DNA of 64,000 nucleotides from Ottowia testudinis (GCF_017498525.1 NZ_CP071796.1:3658001-3722000), one strand, 5' to 3'; counted from the stretch's first letter, positions 1-11,813 are shown. The notes: generated by a model not told the origin, from the letters alone. Numbers and translations: made by a program.

Positions 1-1403
<1,403 letters not shown>

Positions 1404-1615
1404 TATAACTTTGACGTTTCTGACGAAACTAAAATTATCTCAAGGACTGATGTCAGGTCTTTCACCTGACGCGTTATGCCGCAATTGAGCTTTCGCTCTA
1501 ATTACTCGAATTTCAGACAAGCTGATATTCGTTTTGACGCAATCAAAAAATGTTGCCAACGGCACGGTGAGCCATGACGCTCTTTCCGCTGACAACGCTG
1601 ATTCGACTCTATGAA

Positions 1616-1628
1616 TTTTTAAAGAACA
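1616..1628 (-). promoter_or_regulatory. boxA-like antitermination element in the rRNA spacer
   Basis: On the minus strand the spacer between tRNA-Ala and 23S carries TGTTCTTTAAAAA, close to the boxA consensus (TGCTCTTTA). In beta- and gammaproteobacteria boxA before 23S recruits NusB/S10 for rRNA antitermination. Assigned by motif and position only. Confidence 0.6.
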
Positions 1629-1706
1629 GCCGTTAGTCTTGCGACTCATTATTGGCAATGCCAATATCAAAACGACCAACTTGGCCGCTTTGATATGGAC
1701 AATGAA

Positions 1707-1782
1707 TGGTGGAGGATGACGGGATCGAACCGACGACCCCCTGCTTGCAAAGCAGGTGCTCTCCCAGCTGAGCTAATCCCCC
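1707..1782 (-). tRNA. tRNA-Ala(TGC)
   Basis: 76-nt cloverleaf on the minus strand beginning GGGGGATTAGCTC, anticodon TGC in loop TTTGCAA, encoded CCA end. It is one of the two usual spacer tRNAs of a proteobacterial rrn operon. It is intact, unlike the second tRNA-Ala(TGC) in the array at 22.5 kb. Confidence 0.98.
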
Positions 1783-1802
1783 AGGTAATCTTGCTGAGGG
1801 AA

Positions 1803-1879
1803 TGGTGGGTCTGGTTGGTCTCGAACCAACGACCCCCGCCTTATCAAGACGGTGCTCTAACCAACTGAGCTACAGACCC
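1803..1879 (-). tRNA. tRNA-Ile(GAT)
   Basis: 77-nt cloverleaf on the minus strand beginning GGGTCTGTAGCTCAG, anticodon GAT in loop TTGATAA, encoded CCA. Standard partner of tRNA-Ala in the 16S-23S spacer. Confidence 0.98.
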
Positions 1880-1976
1880 AAGTCGGTCGAAAGCAAGCCA
1901 TGCAGGCCCAGACCGCTGGCGACACCTTCCAACAACCGATAAGTGTGGACGTTTGAATTGAACTGCTGTTTTCCAG

Positions 1977-3509
<1,533 letters not shown>

Positions 3510-3717
3510 GATCTTGATAAATTTATACTCTTTCGAGTCACTCATTAAACGGAATTGAAGTGAACTTCACTTCTATTTCATGAGCGCTTGATAGTCTGAA
3601 AGACTTTGGCAATTCGCCATCAAACGCCCACGCTTATCGGCTGTATGTTTTTAATGAACCTGCGCTAAAATTTGCTGTCTTTCTGCGCCGCCTCAGTTGC
3701 GATCAACTGAGCCCTCA

Positions 3718-3747
3718 ATTATGACACTGTTTTTAATAACCTGTCAA
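3718..3747 (-). promoter_or_regulatory. rrn promoter, proximal (P1)
   Basis: Minus-strand TTGACA (3742-3747), 18-bp spacer, CATAAT (3718-3723). It lies about 210 bp upstream of 16S. About 20 bp of the -35 and spacer is repeated almost identically in the next upstream promoter, so the two arose by duplication. Confidence 0.7.
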
Positions 3748-3822
3748 CCTTCGGGGTTTTTAACTGCGATCGTTTCCGATCCTTTCCCACTTTCTTCCCG
3801 GTTGAGTTCCGCGAAGCCTTTG

Positions 3823-3852
3823 ATTGTCACACAGTTTTTAATAACCTGTCAA
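3823..3852 (-). promoter_or_regulatory. rrn promoter, middle (P2)
   Basis: Minus-strand TTGACA (3847-3852), 18-bp spacer, GACAAT (3823-3828). It shares GGTTGACAGGTTATTAAAAA with the proximal promoter. The weaker -10 suggests lower activity. Confidence 0.6.
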
Positions 3853-3957
3853 CCTCCGGGGGCTTTGCACTTTCGAGCTTTGCTCCCTCGAAGTTAGGCA
3901 TCGCCTTGACTCCGACTTCGTTGGCCGCTGCGTGAGCAGTGATCAGCGAAGCCCTAG

Positions 3958-3987
3958 ACTATAGCACTGTTTTTTCCGGGCACGCAA
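3958..3987 (-). promoter_or_regulatory. rrn promoter, distal (P3), with A/T-rich UP-like sequence
   Basis: Minus-strand TTGCGT (3982-3987), 18-bp spacer, TATAGT (3958-3963). The spacer end AAAAAACAGTGCTATAGT resembles the other two copies. An A/T run (complement of about 3994-4007) sits just upstream of the -35, like an UP element. The 3510-4060 stretch holds only this promoter and leader region; no gene is seen. Confidence 0.55.
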
Positions 3988-4060
3988 GTGAGCTGAAAAA
4001 AATTTTGCAGCCTCCGCACCGGCATCCTAAAGCGCGGTGCTCCTCCGCCCCCTCACCACC

Positions 4061-5944
4061 ATGTCATTGCTCACTCTTATCAACGCCCAACTCGCCTTCG
4101 GCCACGTGCCGCTACTGGATCACGCGGACTTCGCGCTGGAAGCGGGCGAGCGTGTTGGATTGATCGGCCGCAATGGCGCGGGCAAGTCCTCGCTGCTGCG
4201 CATCTTGGGAGGGATGGAGCGCCCTGACGATGGTGAGCTTCAGTTGCAGGGTGGCGTGCGCGTCGCCTTTGTAGCGCAGGAGCCGTTGTTGCAGGCGGAA
4301 GCCCGGGTGTTCGATGTGGTGGCCGTGGGCTTGCAAACTGTTCAGGCATGGATCGATGCCTATTCGTCGGGAATGGGTGATCTCGATGCATTGCAGATTC
4401 AGATCGAAGCCCAGGACGGCTGGAATTGGCGCCAGCGTGTGCAAGAAACGCTGCAGCGCTTGCGGCTTGACGCCGATGACCGCGTGGCCAATCTGTCTGG
4501 CGGTACGCGCAAGCGCGTGGCCTTGGCGCAGGCCTTGGTGACGCGTCCCGATGTCTTGTTACTGGACGAACCCACCAACCACCTTGATCTGGACGCCATC
4601 CAATGGCTGGAGGAACTGCTGATTGAATTCAAGGGCAGTGTGGTGGTGATCACCCACGACCGCGCTTTTTTGGATCGGGTGGCCACGCGCATCGTGGAGC
4701 TCGATCGCGGCAAGCTGCTCTCTTATCCTGGCAACTTCAGCCTTCATCAACAACAGAAGCAAGAGCAACTGGCGCAGGAAGCGGCCCTGAACGCCCGGGC
4801 CGACAAACTGCTGGCGCAAGAAGAGGTCTGGATACGCAAGGGCGTGGAAGCGCGCCGCACCCGCGCGCAAGGGCGGGTCAAGCGCCTGCAAGCGCTGCGG
4901 TCGACGCGCGCAGCACGGCGTGACGTAGTCGGGCAGGTCAAGCTGGACGTCGATGCCGCGGTGGCCGGCTACCAGGGCAAGCTGGTGGCCGAGTTGCAAA
5001 ACGTCGGTCTGGCGTTTGGCGACAAGCCCATCGTCAAGAACCTGACCACCACCGTGCTGCGCGGCGACAAGATCGGCCTGATCGGGCCCAACGGCGCGGG
5101 CAAGACCACCTTGCTCAAGCTGATCCTGGGCGAGATCGAGCCCGGCAGCGGGGTGGTTCGCCGCGGCGCCAACCTGCAGGTGGCGTATTTCGACCAGATG
5201 CGCGCGGCGCTGCAGCTCGACGCCACGCTGGAAGACTTCATCAGCCCGGGCAGCGAATGGATCGAGATCGGCGGCAAACGCCAGCATGTCAAAAGCTATT
5301 TGGGCGACTTTCTGTTCAGCCCGGCGCGCGCGGCCTCGCCCGTGCGCAGCTTGAGCGGCGGCGAGCGCAACCGCCTGCTGCTCGCGCGCCTGTTTGCGCG
5401 CCCAGCCAACGTCCTGGTGCTGGACGAGCCCACCAACGACCTGGACATCGACACGCTCGATCTGCTGGAAGACCTGTTGCACGCCTACGAAGGCACGGTG
5501 TTCCTGGTCAGCCACGACCGCGCATTTCTCGACAACGTGGTCACCAGCACGTTGGCCTGGGACGGGCCTGGCCAATGGCGTGAATATGAAGGCGGCGTGC
5601 AGGACTGGTTGGCGCAAAGCGCGCGCTGGCAAGCCGTGCGCGCCGCCGAGACGGCCGTTACCTCCACACCCATTTCAAAAGAAATCGAGCCCCCGCGCTT
5701 GTCAGCAAATCGCGAGCAGCTATCAAAAACGAAGTTGAGCTACAAAGACCAGCGCGAGCTGGATGCCCTGCCCGCGCGCATCGAGGCACTGGAAACCGAG
5801 CAGGCGGACATTCGCGCCCGCCTGGCCGACGGCACGCTGTATCAGTCCGATCTGCCGCAGGCGGTGGCGTTGCAGGCGCGCGACAACGCCATCGAGGATG
5901 CGTTGATGGCGGCGCTGGAGCGCTGGGAAACGCTGAGCCGGTAG
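4061..5944 (+). CDS. uup: ABC-F family ATPase Uup
   Basis: Cytosolic ABC-F protein of 627 residues with two ATP-binding cassettes and no membrane segments. Domain 1: Walker A GRNGAGKSS near residue 35, signature LSGGTRKRVALA near 145, Walker B LLLDEPTNHLDLD. Domain 2: Walker A GPNGAGKTT near 342, signature LSGGERNRLLLA near 430, LVLDEPTNDLD. A charged coiled-coil C-terminal region (about 540-627) is the Uup hallmark, separating it from EttA and YheS. The family acts on the ribosome and affects precise transposon excision and replication. I chose ATG 4061 (MSLLTLINAQ), since an upstream in-frame ATG at 4037 adds eight atypical residues. The linker near residues 540-560 contains a degenerate copy of the genome's small palindromic repeat. 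Convergent with the next gene. Confidence 0.9.
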   Translation: MSLLTLINAQLAFGHVPLLDHADFALEAGERVGLIGRNGAGKSSLLRILGGMERPDDGELQLQGGVRVAFVAQEPLLQAEARVFDVVAVGLQTVQAWIDAYSSGMGDLDALQIQIEAQDGWNWRQRVQETLQRLRLDADDRVANLSGGTRKRVALAQALVTRPDVLLLDEPTNHLDLDAIQWLEELLIEFKGSVVVITHDRAFLDRVATRIVELDRGKLLSYPGNFSLHQQQKQEQLAQEAALNARADKLLAQEEVWIRKGVEARRTRAQGRVKRLQALRSTRAARRDVVGQVKLDVDAAVAGYQGKLVAELQNVGLAFGDKPIVKNLTTTVLRGDKIGLIGPNGAGKTTLLKLILGEIEPGSGVVRRGANLQVAYFDQMRAALQLDATLEDFISPGSEWIEIGGKRQHVKSYLGDFLFSPARAASPVRSLSGGERNRLLLARLFARPANVLVLDEPTNDLDIDTLDLLEDLLHAYEGTVFLVSHDRAFLDNVVTSTLAWDGPGQWREYEGGVQDWLAQSARWQAVRAAETAVTSTPISKEIEPPRLSANREQLSKTKLSYKDQRELDALPARIEALETEQADIRARLADGTLYQSDLPQAVALQARDNAIEDALMAALERWETLSR

Positions 5945-5983
5945 GCATGCGCTGACCGCCCCGCGCTGCCGGCGAGGTCAGTG

Positions 5984-6334
5984 CTACGGCGCCGTGAACC
6001 AGATCGTCGCGATCACGATGGCCAGAAAAATCAACGCAAAAAATGCCGTCATCCGCTGCGGCTGGTTGTCATTGACCTCAAAGTGCAGGATCGCGCTCAA
6101 GGCGTCGCCCACCAAATCCGCCGCCGTGCTGCCCAACACAAAGCCCAGGGCCGCAAACGCGCTGACCGAACCCACCAGCCAGTGGCGCAGCACCGGGTCC
6201 ATGCCCGGGCCGCTGTAATTCATCGAGTGCCCCAGGCCATACAGAAACCAGCCGAGCCAGCCCAGCAGTGCGCCAAAGACCCCGGCAATGACGGCGTACA
6301 CCAGCCGGTCCCACAGCGTCATCTTCTCTGGCAC
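5984..6334 (-). CDS. small inner-membrane protein of unknown function
   Basis: A 116-residue hydrophobic protein with about three predicted membrane segments: near residues 11-33 (AVIAGVFGALLGWLGWFLYG), 52-75 and 94-112 (FFALIFLAIVIATIWF). I do not recognise a named family. The start is GTG at 6334, or ATG at 6322 four codons in. It begins 10 bp after the glmU stop on the same strand, so it is probably co-transcribed with glmU. Convergent with uup. Confidence 0.7.
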   Translation of the reverse strand: MPEKMTLWDRLVYAVIAGVFGALLGWLGWFLYGLGHSMNYSGPGMDPVLRHWLVGSVSAFAALGFVLGSTAADLVGDALSAILHFEVNDNQPQRMTAFFALIFLAIVIATIWFTAP

Positions 6335-6344
6335 GCCACCCGCC

Positions 6345-7772
6345 TCACTTCTTCACCGGCCGCGCCCAGCCCGCGATGCTCACCTGCTTGCCGCGCGCCA
6401 CGCTCAAAGCACCCGGCGGCGTATTTTTGGTGATGGTCGAGCCGCCGCCCACCGTGCCGCCGGCGCCAATGGTGACGGGCGCCACCAGCACGCAGTTGCT
6501 GCCGACGTGCGCGTCGGCCTCGATCACGGTGCGGTGCTTGTGGGCGCCGTCGTAGTTGGCGGTGATGCTGCCGGCGCCGTAGTTCACGCGCTCGCCCACC
6601 GTGGCATCGCCCAGGTAGGCCAGGTGGTTGGCCTTGGCGCCGGCGGCCAGCGTCGAATTCTTCACCTCCACGAAGTTGCCGATGTGCACTTCAGGCCCCA
6701 GCTCGGCGCCCGGGCGCAGCCGGGCATACGGGCCGACCAGCGCGCCGGGCCCGACCACCACACCTTCCTTGCCACCGTCGATGTGCGTGAAGGGGTGGAT
6801 CACCGCGCCCGCCTCGATCTTCGCGTTGGCGATCACGCAGTGCGCACCGATGCGCACGCCGTCGCCCAGCGACACCGCGCCCTCGAAGATGCAGCCGACG
6901 TCGATTTCCACGTCCTGCCCGCAATCGAGCTGGCCACGCAGGTCGAAGCGCGCCGGGTCGGCCAGGCGCACGCCATCTGTCATCAAACGGCGCGCCTGCG
7001 CTTGCTGTACCTGCCGCTCCAGCTCTGCAAGTTGTAGCGGGCTGTTGACGCCGGCCACCTCCACCGCGTCGTCGATCTTCAGCGCCAGCACGGGCGTGCC
7101 GTCCGCCACGGCGTGTTTGACGACGTCGGTCAGGTAGAACTCCTTCTGCGCGTTGTCGTCGGTCAGCAGCGCCAGGTATTTTTTGAGCAGGCGCGTCGGC
7201 GCGGCCATGACGCCGCTGTACCACTCGGTGACGGCCAGCTCGTCGGGCGAGGCGTCCTTGGCTTCGACGATGGCGCGCACCGGGATGTCGCCATCGGGCT
7301 CGGCCGCGCCGCGCAGGATGCGGCCATAGGCGCCGGCGTCGTCGCCCGTGTCCACCGTAAGCAGCGCGATCGCATCATCGGCAGCCAGCGCCAGCAGGCG
7401 GCGCAGGGTGTCTGGCCGCACCAGCGGCACGTCGCCGTTCAGCACCAGGGTTACGCCGTCGCCCGGCAACTGGGGCGCGGCCTGCTGCACCGCGTGGCCG
7501 GTGCCCAGCTGCGGCTCCTGGCGCGCGTGGCGCAGCGCGATTTCCGGGTGATTCTGGCCGCTGGCGCCCGCCCAGCTTGCGCAAAACGCTTCAACTTCCG
7601 TAGCACCATGGCCCGTCACCACGACCGCCGAGCGCGCCCCCAGCGCCGCCGCGCTGGCCAGCACGTGCGCCAGCAGCGGGCGCCCGGCCAGCCGGTGCAG
7701 CACCTTGGGCAGGCGGCTTTTCATGCGCGTGCCCTTGCCCGCGGCCATGATGACGACGTCGATGGCGCTCAT
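6345..7772 (-). CDS. glmU: bifunctional UDP-GlcNAc pyrophosphorylase / glucosamine-1-phosphate acetyltransferase GlmU
   Basis: Makes UDP-N-acetylglucosamine, precursor of peptidoglycan and LPS, in the cytosol. It acetylates glucosamine-1-phosphate with its C-terminal domain, then uridylylates it with the N-terminal domain. The 475-residue product opens with the nucleotidyltransferase signature MAAGKGTRMKSRLPKVLH. The C-terminal half, from about residue 255, is a left-handed beta helix of hexapeptide repeats ending in the acetyl-CoA site (NYDGAHKHRT, SITKNTPPGA). It is slightly longer than the usual 450-460 residues. Pathway partner glmS lies at 60.9 kb, so the two are not an operon here. Confidence 0.96.
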   Translation of the reverse strand: MSAIDVVIMAAGKGTRMKSRLPKVLHRLAGRPLLAHVLASAAALGARSAVVVTGHGATEVEAFCASWAGASGQNHPEIALRHARQEPQLGTGHAVQQAAPQLPGDGVTLVLNGDVPLVRPDTLRRLLALAADDAIALLTVDTGDDAGAYGRILRGAAEPDGDIPVRAIVEAKDASPDELAVTEWYSGVMAAPTRLLKKYLALLTDDNAQKEFYLTDVVKHAVADGTPVLALKIDDAVEVAGVNSPLQLAELERQVQQAQARRLMTDGVRLADPARFDLRGQLDCGQDVEIDVGCIFEGAVSLGDGVRIGAHCVIANAKIEAGAVIHPFTHIDGGKEGVVVGPGALVGPYARLRPGAELGPEVHIGNFVEVKNSTLAAGAKANHLAYLGDATVGERVNYGAGSITANYDGAHKHRTVIEADAHVGSNCVLVAPVTIGAGGTVGGGSTITKNTPPGALSVARGKQVSIAGWARPVKK

Positions 7773-7818
7773 TGCCCAACCTTTGCGTGAAGAAAACTGG
7801 GCGCGATTATCGGCGGCC

Positions 7819-8958
7819 TCAATCCAGCGTCTGCCGATAGCGCAGCAGCGCCACGCCGCTGACCACGGCGGTGAAAGCCAGCAGTGCCCACAGCTCGGGC
7901 AGCAGCTCGCCCAGCGTGCTGCCCTTGAGCATGATGCCGCGCACGATGCGCAGGAAATGCGTCAGCGGCAGCACCTCGCCGATCCACTGGGCCCAGCGCG
8001 GCATGCCGCGAAACGGAAACATGAAGCCCGACAGCAGGATGGAGGGCAGAAAGAAGAACAGCGTCATCTGCACCGCCTGCAGCTGGTTGCGCGCCAGCGT
8101 GCTGAAGGTGAAGCCGACCGCCAGGTTGGCGACGATGAAGACGCCGATCATCGCCAGCAGCAGCGCAAAGCTGCCCACCATCGGCACGCTGAACAGCAGC
8201 CACGCCGCGCCCAGGATCACCACCAGCTGCCCATAGCCGATCACCACGTAGGGCAGGATCTTGCCAAGCATCACCTCGGCGGGGCGCACCGGCGTGGCCA
8301 GCAGGTTTTCCATGGTGCCGCGTTCGCGCTCGCGCGTCATCGCCAGGGCGGTGAACATGATCATCGTCATCGTCAGGATGGTGCCGATCAGGCCCGGCAC
8401 GATGTTGACGCGCGAGAGCCCCTCAGGGTTGTAGCGGCGGTGGACGCGCACCTCGAACGGCGCCGGCGTGCCGCGCAGCGCGGCCAGCGGCCCCTGCAGG
8501 TCGTGCCGCAGCGCCTGCGCCGCCACCAGATTGAGCGCGGCGATGGCGTTGCCGGCGGCGGCCGGGTCGGTGGCGTCGGCCGCCACGTACAGCACCGGCC
8601 GCTGGCCGCGCAGCAGATCGCGCTCGAATCGGGGCGGCACGGCGATGATGAACTGCACCTGGCCGCGCTGCATGGCCTCGTCGGCCGCCGCCTCGCTGCC
8701 GCCGGTCTGCACGACGTCGAAATAGCCGGTGTTCTGCAGCGCGGTGGTCAGGCTGCGCACCAGCGGCCCCTGGCCGGCGGCGACGATGGCCGTGGGCAGG
8801 TGCTTGGGGTCGGTGTTGATGGCGTAGCCGAACAGCACCAGCTGCATCACCGGAATCATCACCGCCATGGCAAAAGTGAGGCGGTCGCGCAGGATCTGCT
8901 GAAATTCCTTGAAGAAAATCGCCGCCGTGCGCCCGGCTGACAAGCGCGGCCAGCTCAT
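7819..8958 (-). CDS. ABC-2 type transporter permease (YbhR/YbhS-like)
   Basis: A 379-residue permease with one N-terminal membrane segment (MAVMIPVMQLVLFGYAI), a large periplasmic loop and five C-terminal membrane segments, the layout of ABC-2 drug and membrane-component exporters. The motif ERERGTMENLLATPVRPAEVMLGKI is typical, shown here as ERERGTMENLL. ATG 8958 overlaps the stop of the ATPase gene in an ATGA tetramer, so translation is coupled. It is the last gene of tetR-hlyD-ATPase-permease. Related E. coli operons have two permeases, so a homodimer is inferred. Confidence 0.9.
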   Translation of the reverse strand: MSWPRLSAGRTAAIFFKEFQQILRDRLTFAMAVMIPVMQLVLFGYAINTDPKHLPTAIVAAGQGPLVRSLTTALQNTGYFDVVQTGGSEAAADEAMQRGQVQFIIAVPPRFERDLLRGQRPVLYVAADATDPAAAGNAIAALNLVAAQALRHDLQGPLAALRGTPAPFEVRVHRRYNPEGLSRVNIVPGLIGTILTMTMIMFTALAMTRERERGTMENLLATPVRPAEVMLGKILPYVVIGYGQLVVILGAAWLLFSVPMVGSFALLLAMIGVFIVANLAVGFTFSTLARNQLQAVQMTLFFFLPSILLSGFMFPFRGMPRWAQWIGEVLPLTHFLRIVRGIMLKGSTLGELLPELWALLAFTAVVSGVALLRYRQTLD

Positions 8959-9926
8959 GATTTTGTAGCGCCCGGGGCACTGGCGAAGTTGTCCTGCGCC
9001 TGCCCGATCAGGCTGATGAAGACGTCCTCCAGGTTGGCCGAGGCGCGCCGCACGGTGATGCCCGGCAGCGCCGCCAGCGGCGCCACCGCCTGCTGGATCA
9101 ACGCGCCATCGCGGCCGGCCACGTGCACGGCGTTGCCGAAGGCGGCCACGCTCTGCACGCCGGGCGCGGCCTTGAGGGCATCGGTGCGCACCGCCTCCAG
9201 CGGGCCGGCCACCTCGAACACCGTCAACCCGGCGGCGGCCACGATCTCGGCCTCGGTGCCGCGCGCCAGCACGCGGCCGTAGGCGATGTAGACCAGCTCG
9301 TGGCAGCGCTCGGCCTCGTCCATGTAGTGGGTCGACACCAGCACCGTGATGCCCTGCGCAGCCAGCTGGTGGATCTGGTCCCAGAAGTCGCGCCGCGCCT
9401 TCGGGTCGACGCCGGCCGTCGGCTCGTCCAGCAGCAGCAGGCGCGGCTGGTGGATCAGGCAGGCGGCCAGCGCCAGGCGCTGCTTCCAGCCGCCCGAGAG
9501 CGCGCCGGCCAGCTGGTGCTGGCGCTCGGCCAGGCCCAGCCGCGCCAGCGCGTCGTCCACGGCCCGCCCGCGATCGGGCAGCGCGAACAGGCGGGCGATG
9601 AAGGTCAGGTTCTGGCGGATCGACAAATCCTCGTACAGGCCGAACTTCTGCGTCATGTAGCCGACCTGGCGGCGAATCGCCAGCGCGTCGCGCCGCACGT
9701 CCAGCCCCAGCACCGTGCCGGCGCCGCCATCGGGCGTGAGCAGGCCGCACAGCATGCGGATGGTGGTCGTCTTGCCGCTGCCGTTGGGGCCGAGAAAGCC
9801 GCAGATGCGGCCGGCGCGCACCTGCAGCGCGACGTCGTCCACCACCACGCGCGGGCCGTAGCGCTTGGTCAGGCCGCGCACGTCAATCGCCAGCGGCACC
9901 TCGGGCGGCATCGAGATCGCTATCAT
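8955..9926 (-). CDS. ABC transporter ATP-binding protein (YbhF-like)
   Basis: A 323-residue nucleotide-binding subunit of an exporter: Walker A GPNGSGKTT near residue 46, signature LSGGWKQRLALA, Walker B LLLLDEPTAGVDPKA, H-loop STHYMDEAE. The C-terminal ~90 residues match the accessory domain of ABC-2 exporters. The start may be ATG 9926 or the internal ATG 9911 (MPPEVPLAI). A small palindromic repeat (9930-9964) separates it from the upstream fusion-protein gene. Partners are the overlapping permease and the HlyD-type lipoprotein. Confidence 0.92.
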   Translation of the reverse strand: MIAISMPPEVPLAIDVRGLTKRYGPRVVVDDVALQVRAGRICGFLGPNGSGKTTTIRMLCGLLTPDGGAGTVLGLDVRRDALAIRRQVGYMTQKFGLYEDLSIRQNLTFIARLFALPDRGRAVDDALARLGLAERQHQLAGALSGGWKQRLALAACLIHQPRLLLLDEPTAGVDPKARRDFWDQIHQLAAQGITVLVSTHYMDEAERCHELVYIAYGRVLARGTEAEIVAAAGLTVFEVAGPLEAVRTDALKAAPGVQSVAAFGNAVHVAGRDGALIQQAVAPLAALPGITVRRASANLEDVFISLIGQAQDNFASAPGATKS

Positions 9927-9929
9927 TTC

Positions 9930-9964
9930 AATAGCTGCTTGCGCTTGATGGACAAGCGCTGGCG
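9930..9964 (+). repeat. dispersed small palindrome, TAGCTGCTTGCGCTTG family
   Basis: AATAGCTGCTTGCGCTTG, short loop, then CAAGCGC forms a foldback. About a dozen variants of the same element occur in the window, almost all between genes. This copy sits between hlyD and the ATPase gene. Confidence 0.7.
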
Positions 9965-9974
9965 CCCGATTTGC

Positions 9975-10952
9975 TCATGATCCCGGCGCCGGCCGCACAT
10001 CCAGCGGCAGGCCGGGCTTCAGGCGCGCGGCGTCGGCGGCTTCAGGTTGCGCCTCGACCCTGAAGACCAGCTTGGCGCGCTGCGCGTTCGAATAGATCAC
10101 CGGCGGCGTGTACTCGGCCTCGCTGGCCATGTGCGTGATGCGCGCGGCAATCGGCGCGCCGCAGCCGTCGCACGCCAGCTGCACGCGCTGGCCCGGCCGC
10201 AGCCCGGCCAGCGCCGGCTCGGGCACGAAAAAAAGCGCCTTGATGCGATCGGGCGGCAGCAGCGCCACCACCGGCTGGCCGGCGCCCACCCATTCGCCGG
10301 GGCGAAAGTAGGTGTCGGTAACCTGGCCGGCGGCGGGCGCGGGCTGCGCCGTCTGCCCCTCGCGCCAGCGCTGCTGCGCCAGCGCGCTTTCGGCGGCGCG
10401 CGCCTGCGCCCGGGCGGCGGCGCGCTCGTGCTCGCGCGCGGGCTGGCGCGCGCTGCGCAGCGCGGCCTGCAGTTCGCCCACGCGCTGGCGCCCCTGCTCG
10501 GCCGCCGTGCGCGCGGCGTCGGCCTCGCTGCGCGTCACCGCGCCGGATGCCACCAGCGCCTGCTTGCGCTGCGCGTCGGCCTGCGTCAGCGCGGCCTGGG
10601 CCTCGGCTTGCGCCAGCTGTGCCGCGATCTGCGCGATCTCGTCGGGGCGCCGCCCGGTTTGCAGATTGGCGGCCTGGGCCTGGGCCGCATCCAGCTGGGC
10701 CTGCGCGGCGGCGGTGGCGTCGCGCTCGGGCTGGCCGTCCAGCGCGAACAGCGGCGCCCCGGCCGCCACCGTGTCGCCCGCGCGCACCGCCAGCTGCCGC
10801 AGGCGGCCGGCCACGGGCGCGGCAACGTAAAGATGTTCGCCCTCGGCATAGCCGCTCCAGCCAGCCGCGGGCGGCTCGCCGCAGCCGGCCAGCACGGCGG
10901 CCGCGGCCAGCGTGGCCAGCCGCGCCGCCCGGCGGGCGACGGGCGCGCTCAC
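9975..10952 (-). CDS. HlyD-family periplasmic adaptor (membrane fusion) lipoprotein
   Basis: A 325-residue periplasmic adaptor linking the ABC exporter to an outer-membrane channel. The N-terminus is a lipoprotein signal with lipobox LAGC (residues about 20-24). A biotinyl-lipoyl-like half (YVAAPVAGRLRQLAVRAGDTV) follows, then a long Ala/Gln-rich coiled coil (about 75-190), the second lipoyl half (QVTDTYFRPGEWVGAGQPV) and a beta barrel. Its GTG start overlaps the stop of the TetR gene (GTGA), indicating coupled translation. Resembles E. coli YbhG. Confidence 0.9.
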   Translation of the reverse strand: MSAPVARRAARLATLAAAAVLAGCGEPPAAGWSGYAEGEHLYVAAPVAGRLRQLAVRAGDTVAAGAPLFALDGQPERDATAAAQAQLDAAQAQAANLQTGRRPDEIAQIAAQLAQAEAQAALTQADAQRKQALVASGAVTRSEADAARTAAEQGRQRVGELQAALRSARQPAREHERAAARAQARAAESALAQQRWREGQTAQPAPAAGQVTDTYFRPGEWVGAGQPVVALLPPDRIKALFFVPEPALAGLRPGQRVQLACDGCGAPIAARITHMASEAEYTPPVIYSNAQRAKLVFRVEAQPEAADAARLKPGLPLDVRPAPGS

Positions 10953-11584
10953 GCGGGCCCCTTCGCGGCCAGCGCACGCAGCGCCAGCTCGGCGCGCAAG
11001 GCAATGGCCTCGTCCGACAGCACCTGGGGCGCGACCTGCGCGCGCGCCGGCGCGGGCAGAAAACCCGCCTGCTGCACCACCGAGCCGACCAGCACCGGCG
11101 CCACCACCGCGCCCAGCACGAAGGTCATGCGCAAGAGCGGCGGCTGCGCGCCGATCTGGCCGGCGGCTTCGGCCTCGGCCAGCAGGCCGAGCAGCAGCCG
11201 CAAGTGGCGCGGCATGTTGCGGCGCAGGAAGTCACGCGCCACCGCCTCACCGGCCTCGGCATCGGCCAGCACGCGGCGCAGCTCGGCGGCGTGCTGGCGC
11301 AAGAAGCGGGCCATGGCGCACAGCGCGGCGTGCAGGCGATCGAGCGGCGCCCCCGGCTGCGCGGTGGGCACCTCAAGCTGGCTGAACAGATCTTCATAGA
11401 AGCGCTGCAGCAGCTGGCGCAGAAAGTCCTGCTTGCTCTCGAAGTGGTAGTGGAACATGCCGGGCGCGACGCCCGCGTGCGCCGCCACGGCGCGCACCGA
11501 CAGGCCGGCGCAGCCCAGCCGCGGGTACAGCGCTGCGCCGCTGGCCAGCAGCGCCTCGTCGATCTGGCGGGATGGGCGAACCAT
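10949..11584 (-). CDS. TetR/AcrR family regulator of the adjacent ABC efflux operon
   Basis: A 211-residue repressor with an N-terminal TetR helix-turn-helix (SVRAVAAHAGVAPGMFHYHFESK, residues about 28-50) and a variable helical ligand domain. It is the first gene of a four-gene overlapping operon with HlyD, ATPase and permease genes. The E. coli cecR-ybhGFSR operon is arranged likewise, so it probably represses its own operon and responds to an exported compound. A candidate promoter lies immediately upstream. The ligand is unknown. Confidence 0.88.
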   Translation of the reverse strand: MVRPSRQIDEALLASGAALYPRLGCAGLSVRAVAAHAGVAPGMFHYHFESKQDFLRQLLQRFYEDLFSQLEVPTAQPGAPLDRLHAALCAMARFLRQHAAELRRVLADAEAGEAVARDFLRRNMPRHLRLLLGLLAEAEAAGQIGAQPPLLRMTFVLGAVVAPVLVGSVVQQAGFLPAPARAQVAPQVLSDEAIALRAELALRALAAKGPA

Positions 11585-11591
11585 GGGGCGC

Positions 11592-11621
11592 AGTATGCGC
11601 CGTTACTGGTCATCTGTCCAA
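11592..11621 (-). promoter_or_regulatory. candidate promoter of the tetR-hlyD-ABC operon, possibly giving a leaderless mRNA
   Basis: Minus-strand TTGGAC (11616-11621), 18-bp spacer, CATACT (11592-11597). Transcription would start within a few bases of the tetR ATG at 11584, so the mRNA would have almost no leader. Motif-based only. Confidence 0.35.
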
Positions 11622-11728
11622 TAAAAGACCCATCGCCTGCGGAGGGTGACGGTTTCAACCTAGAAACGGCAGTTGAATGCGCCCGGGCCTGCCGCTGCGG
11701 CCGTGCCATGCGGCGTGGCTCGTCCTTG

Positions 11729-11769
11729 CAGGCATTGCCATTGGCAAGGATTGCAACGCCGCAGACCGC
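11729..11769 (+). repeat. partial copy of the palindromic-element core
   Basis: Contains GGCAAGGATTGCAACGCCGC followed by AGACCGC, the core shared with the ~160-bp elements at 23.0, 23.6 and 41.2 kb and with the 34.7-kb element. No terminal repeats are obvious, so it looks like a truncated copy between the tetR and crp-type genes. Confidence 0.5.
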
Positions 11770-11813
11770 CCGATCCGCGCTCACACGACCATGGCGAGAT
11801 CGTAGACAGGCTC

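Noticed and set aside
10042-11399. Long antisense frames in the efflux operon
   Set aside because: Arg/Ala-rich frames opposite strong HlyD, TetR and ABC genes are typical high-GC shadows.
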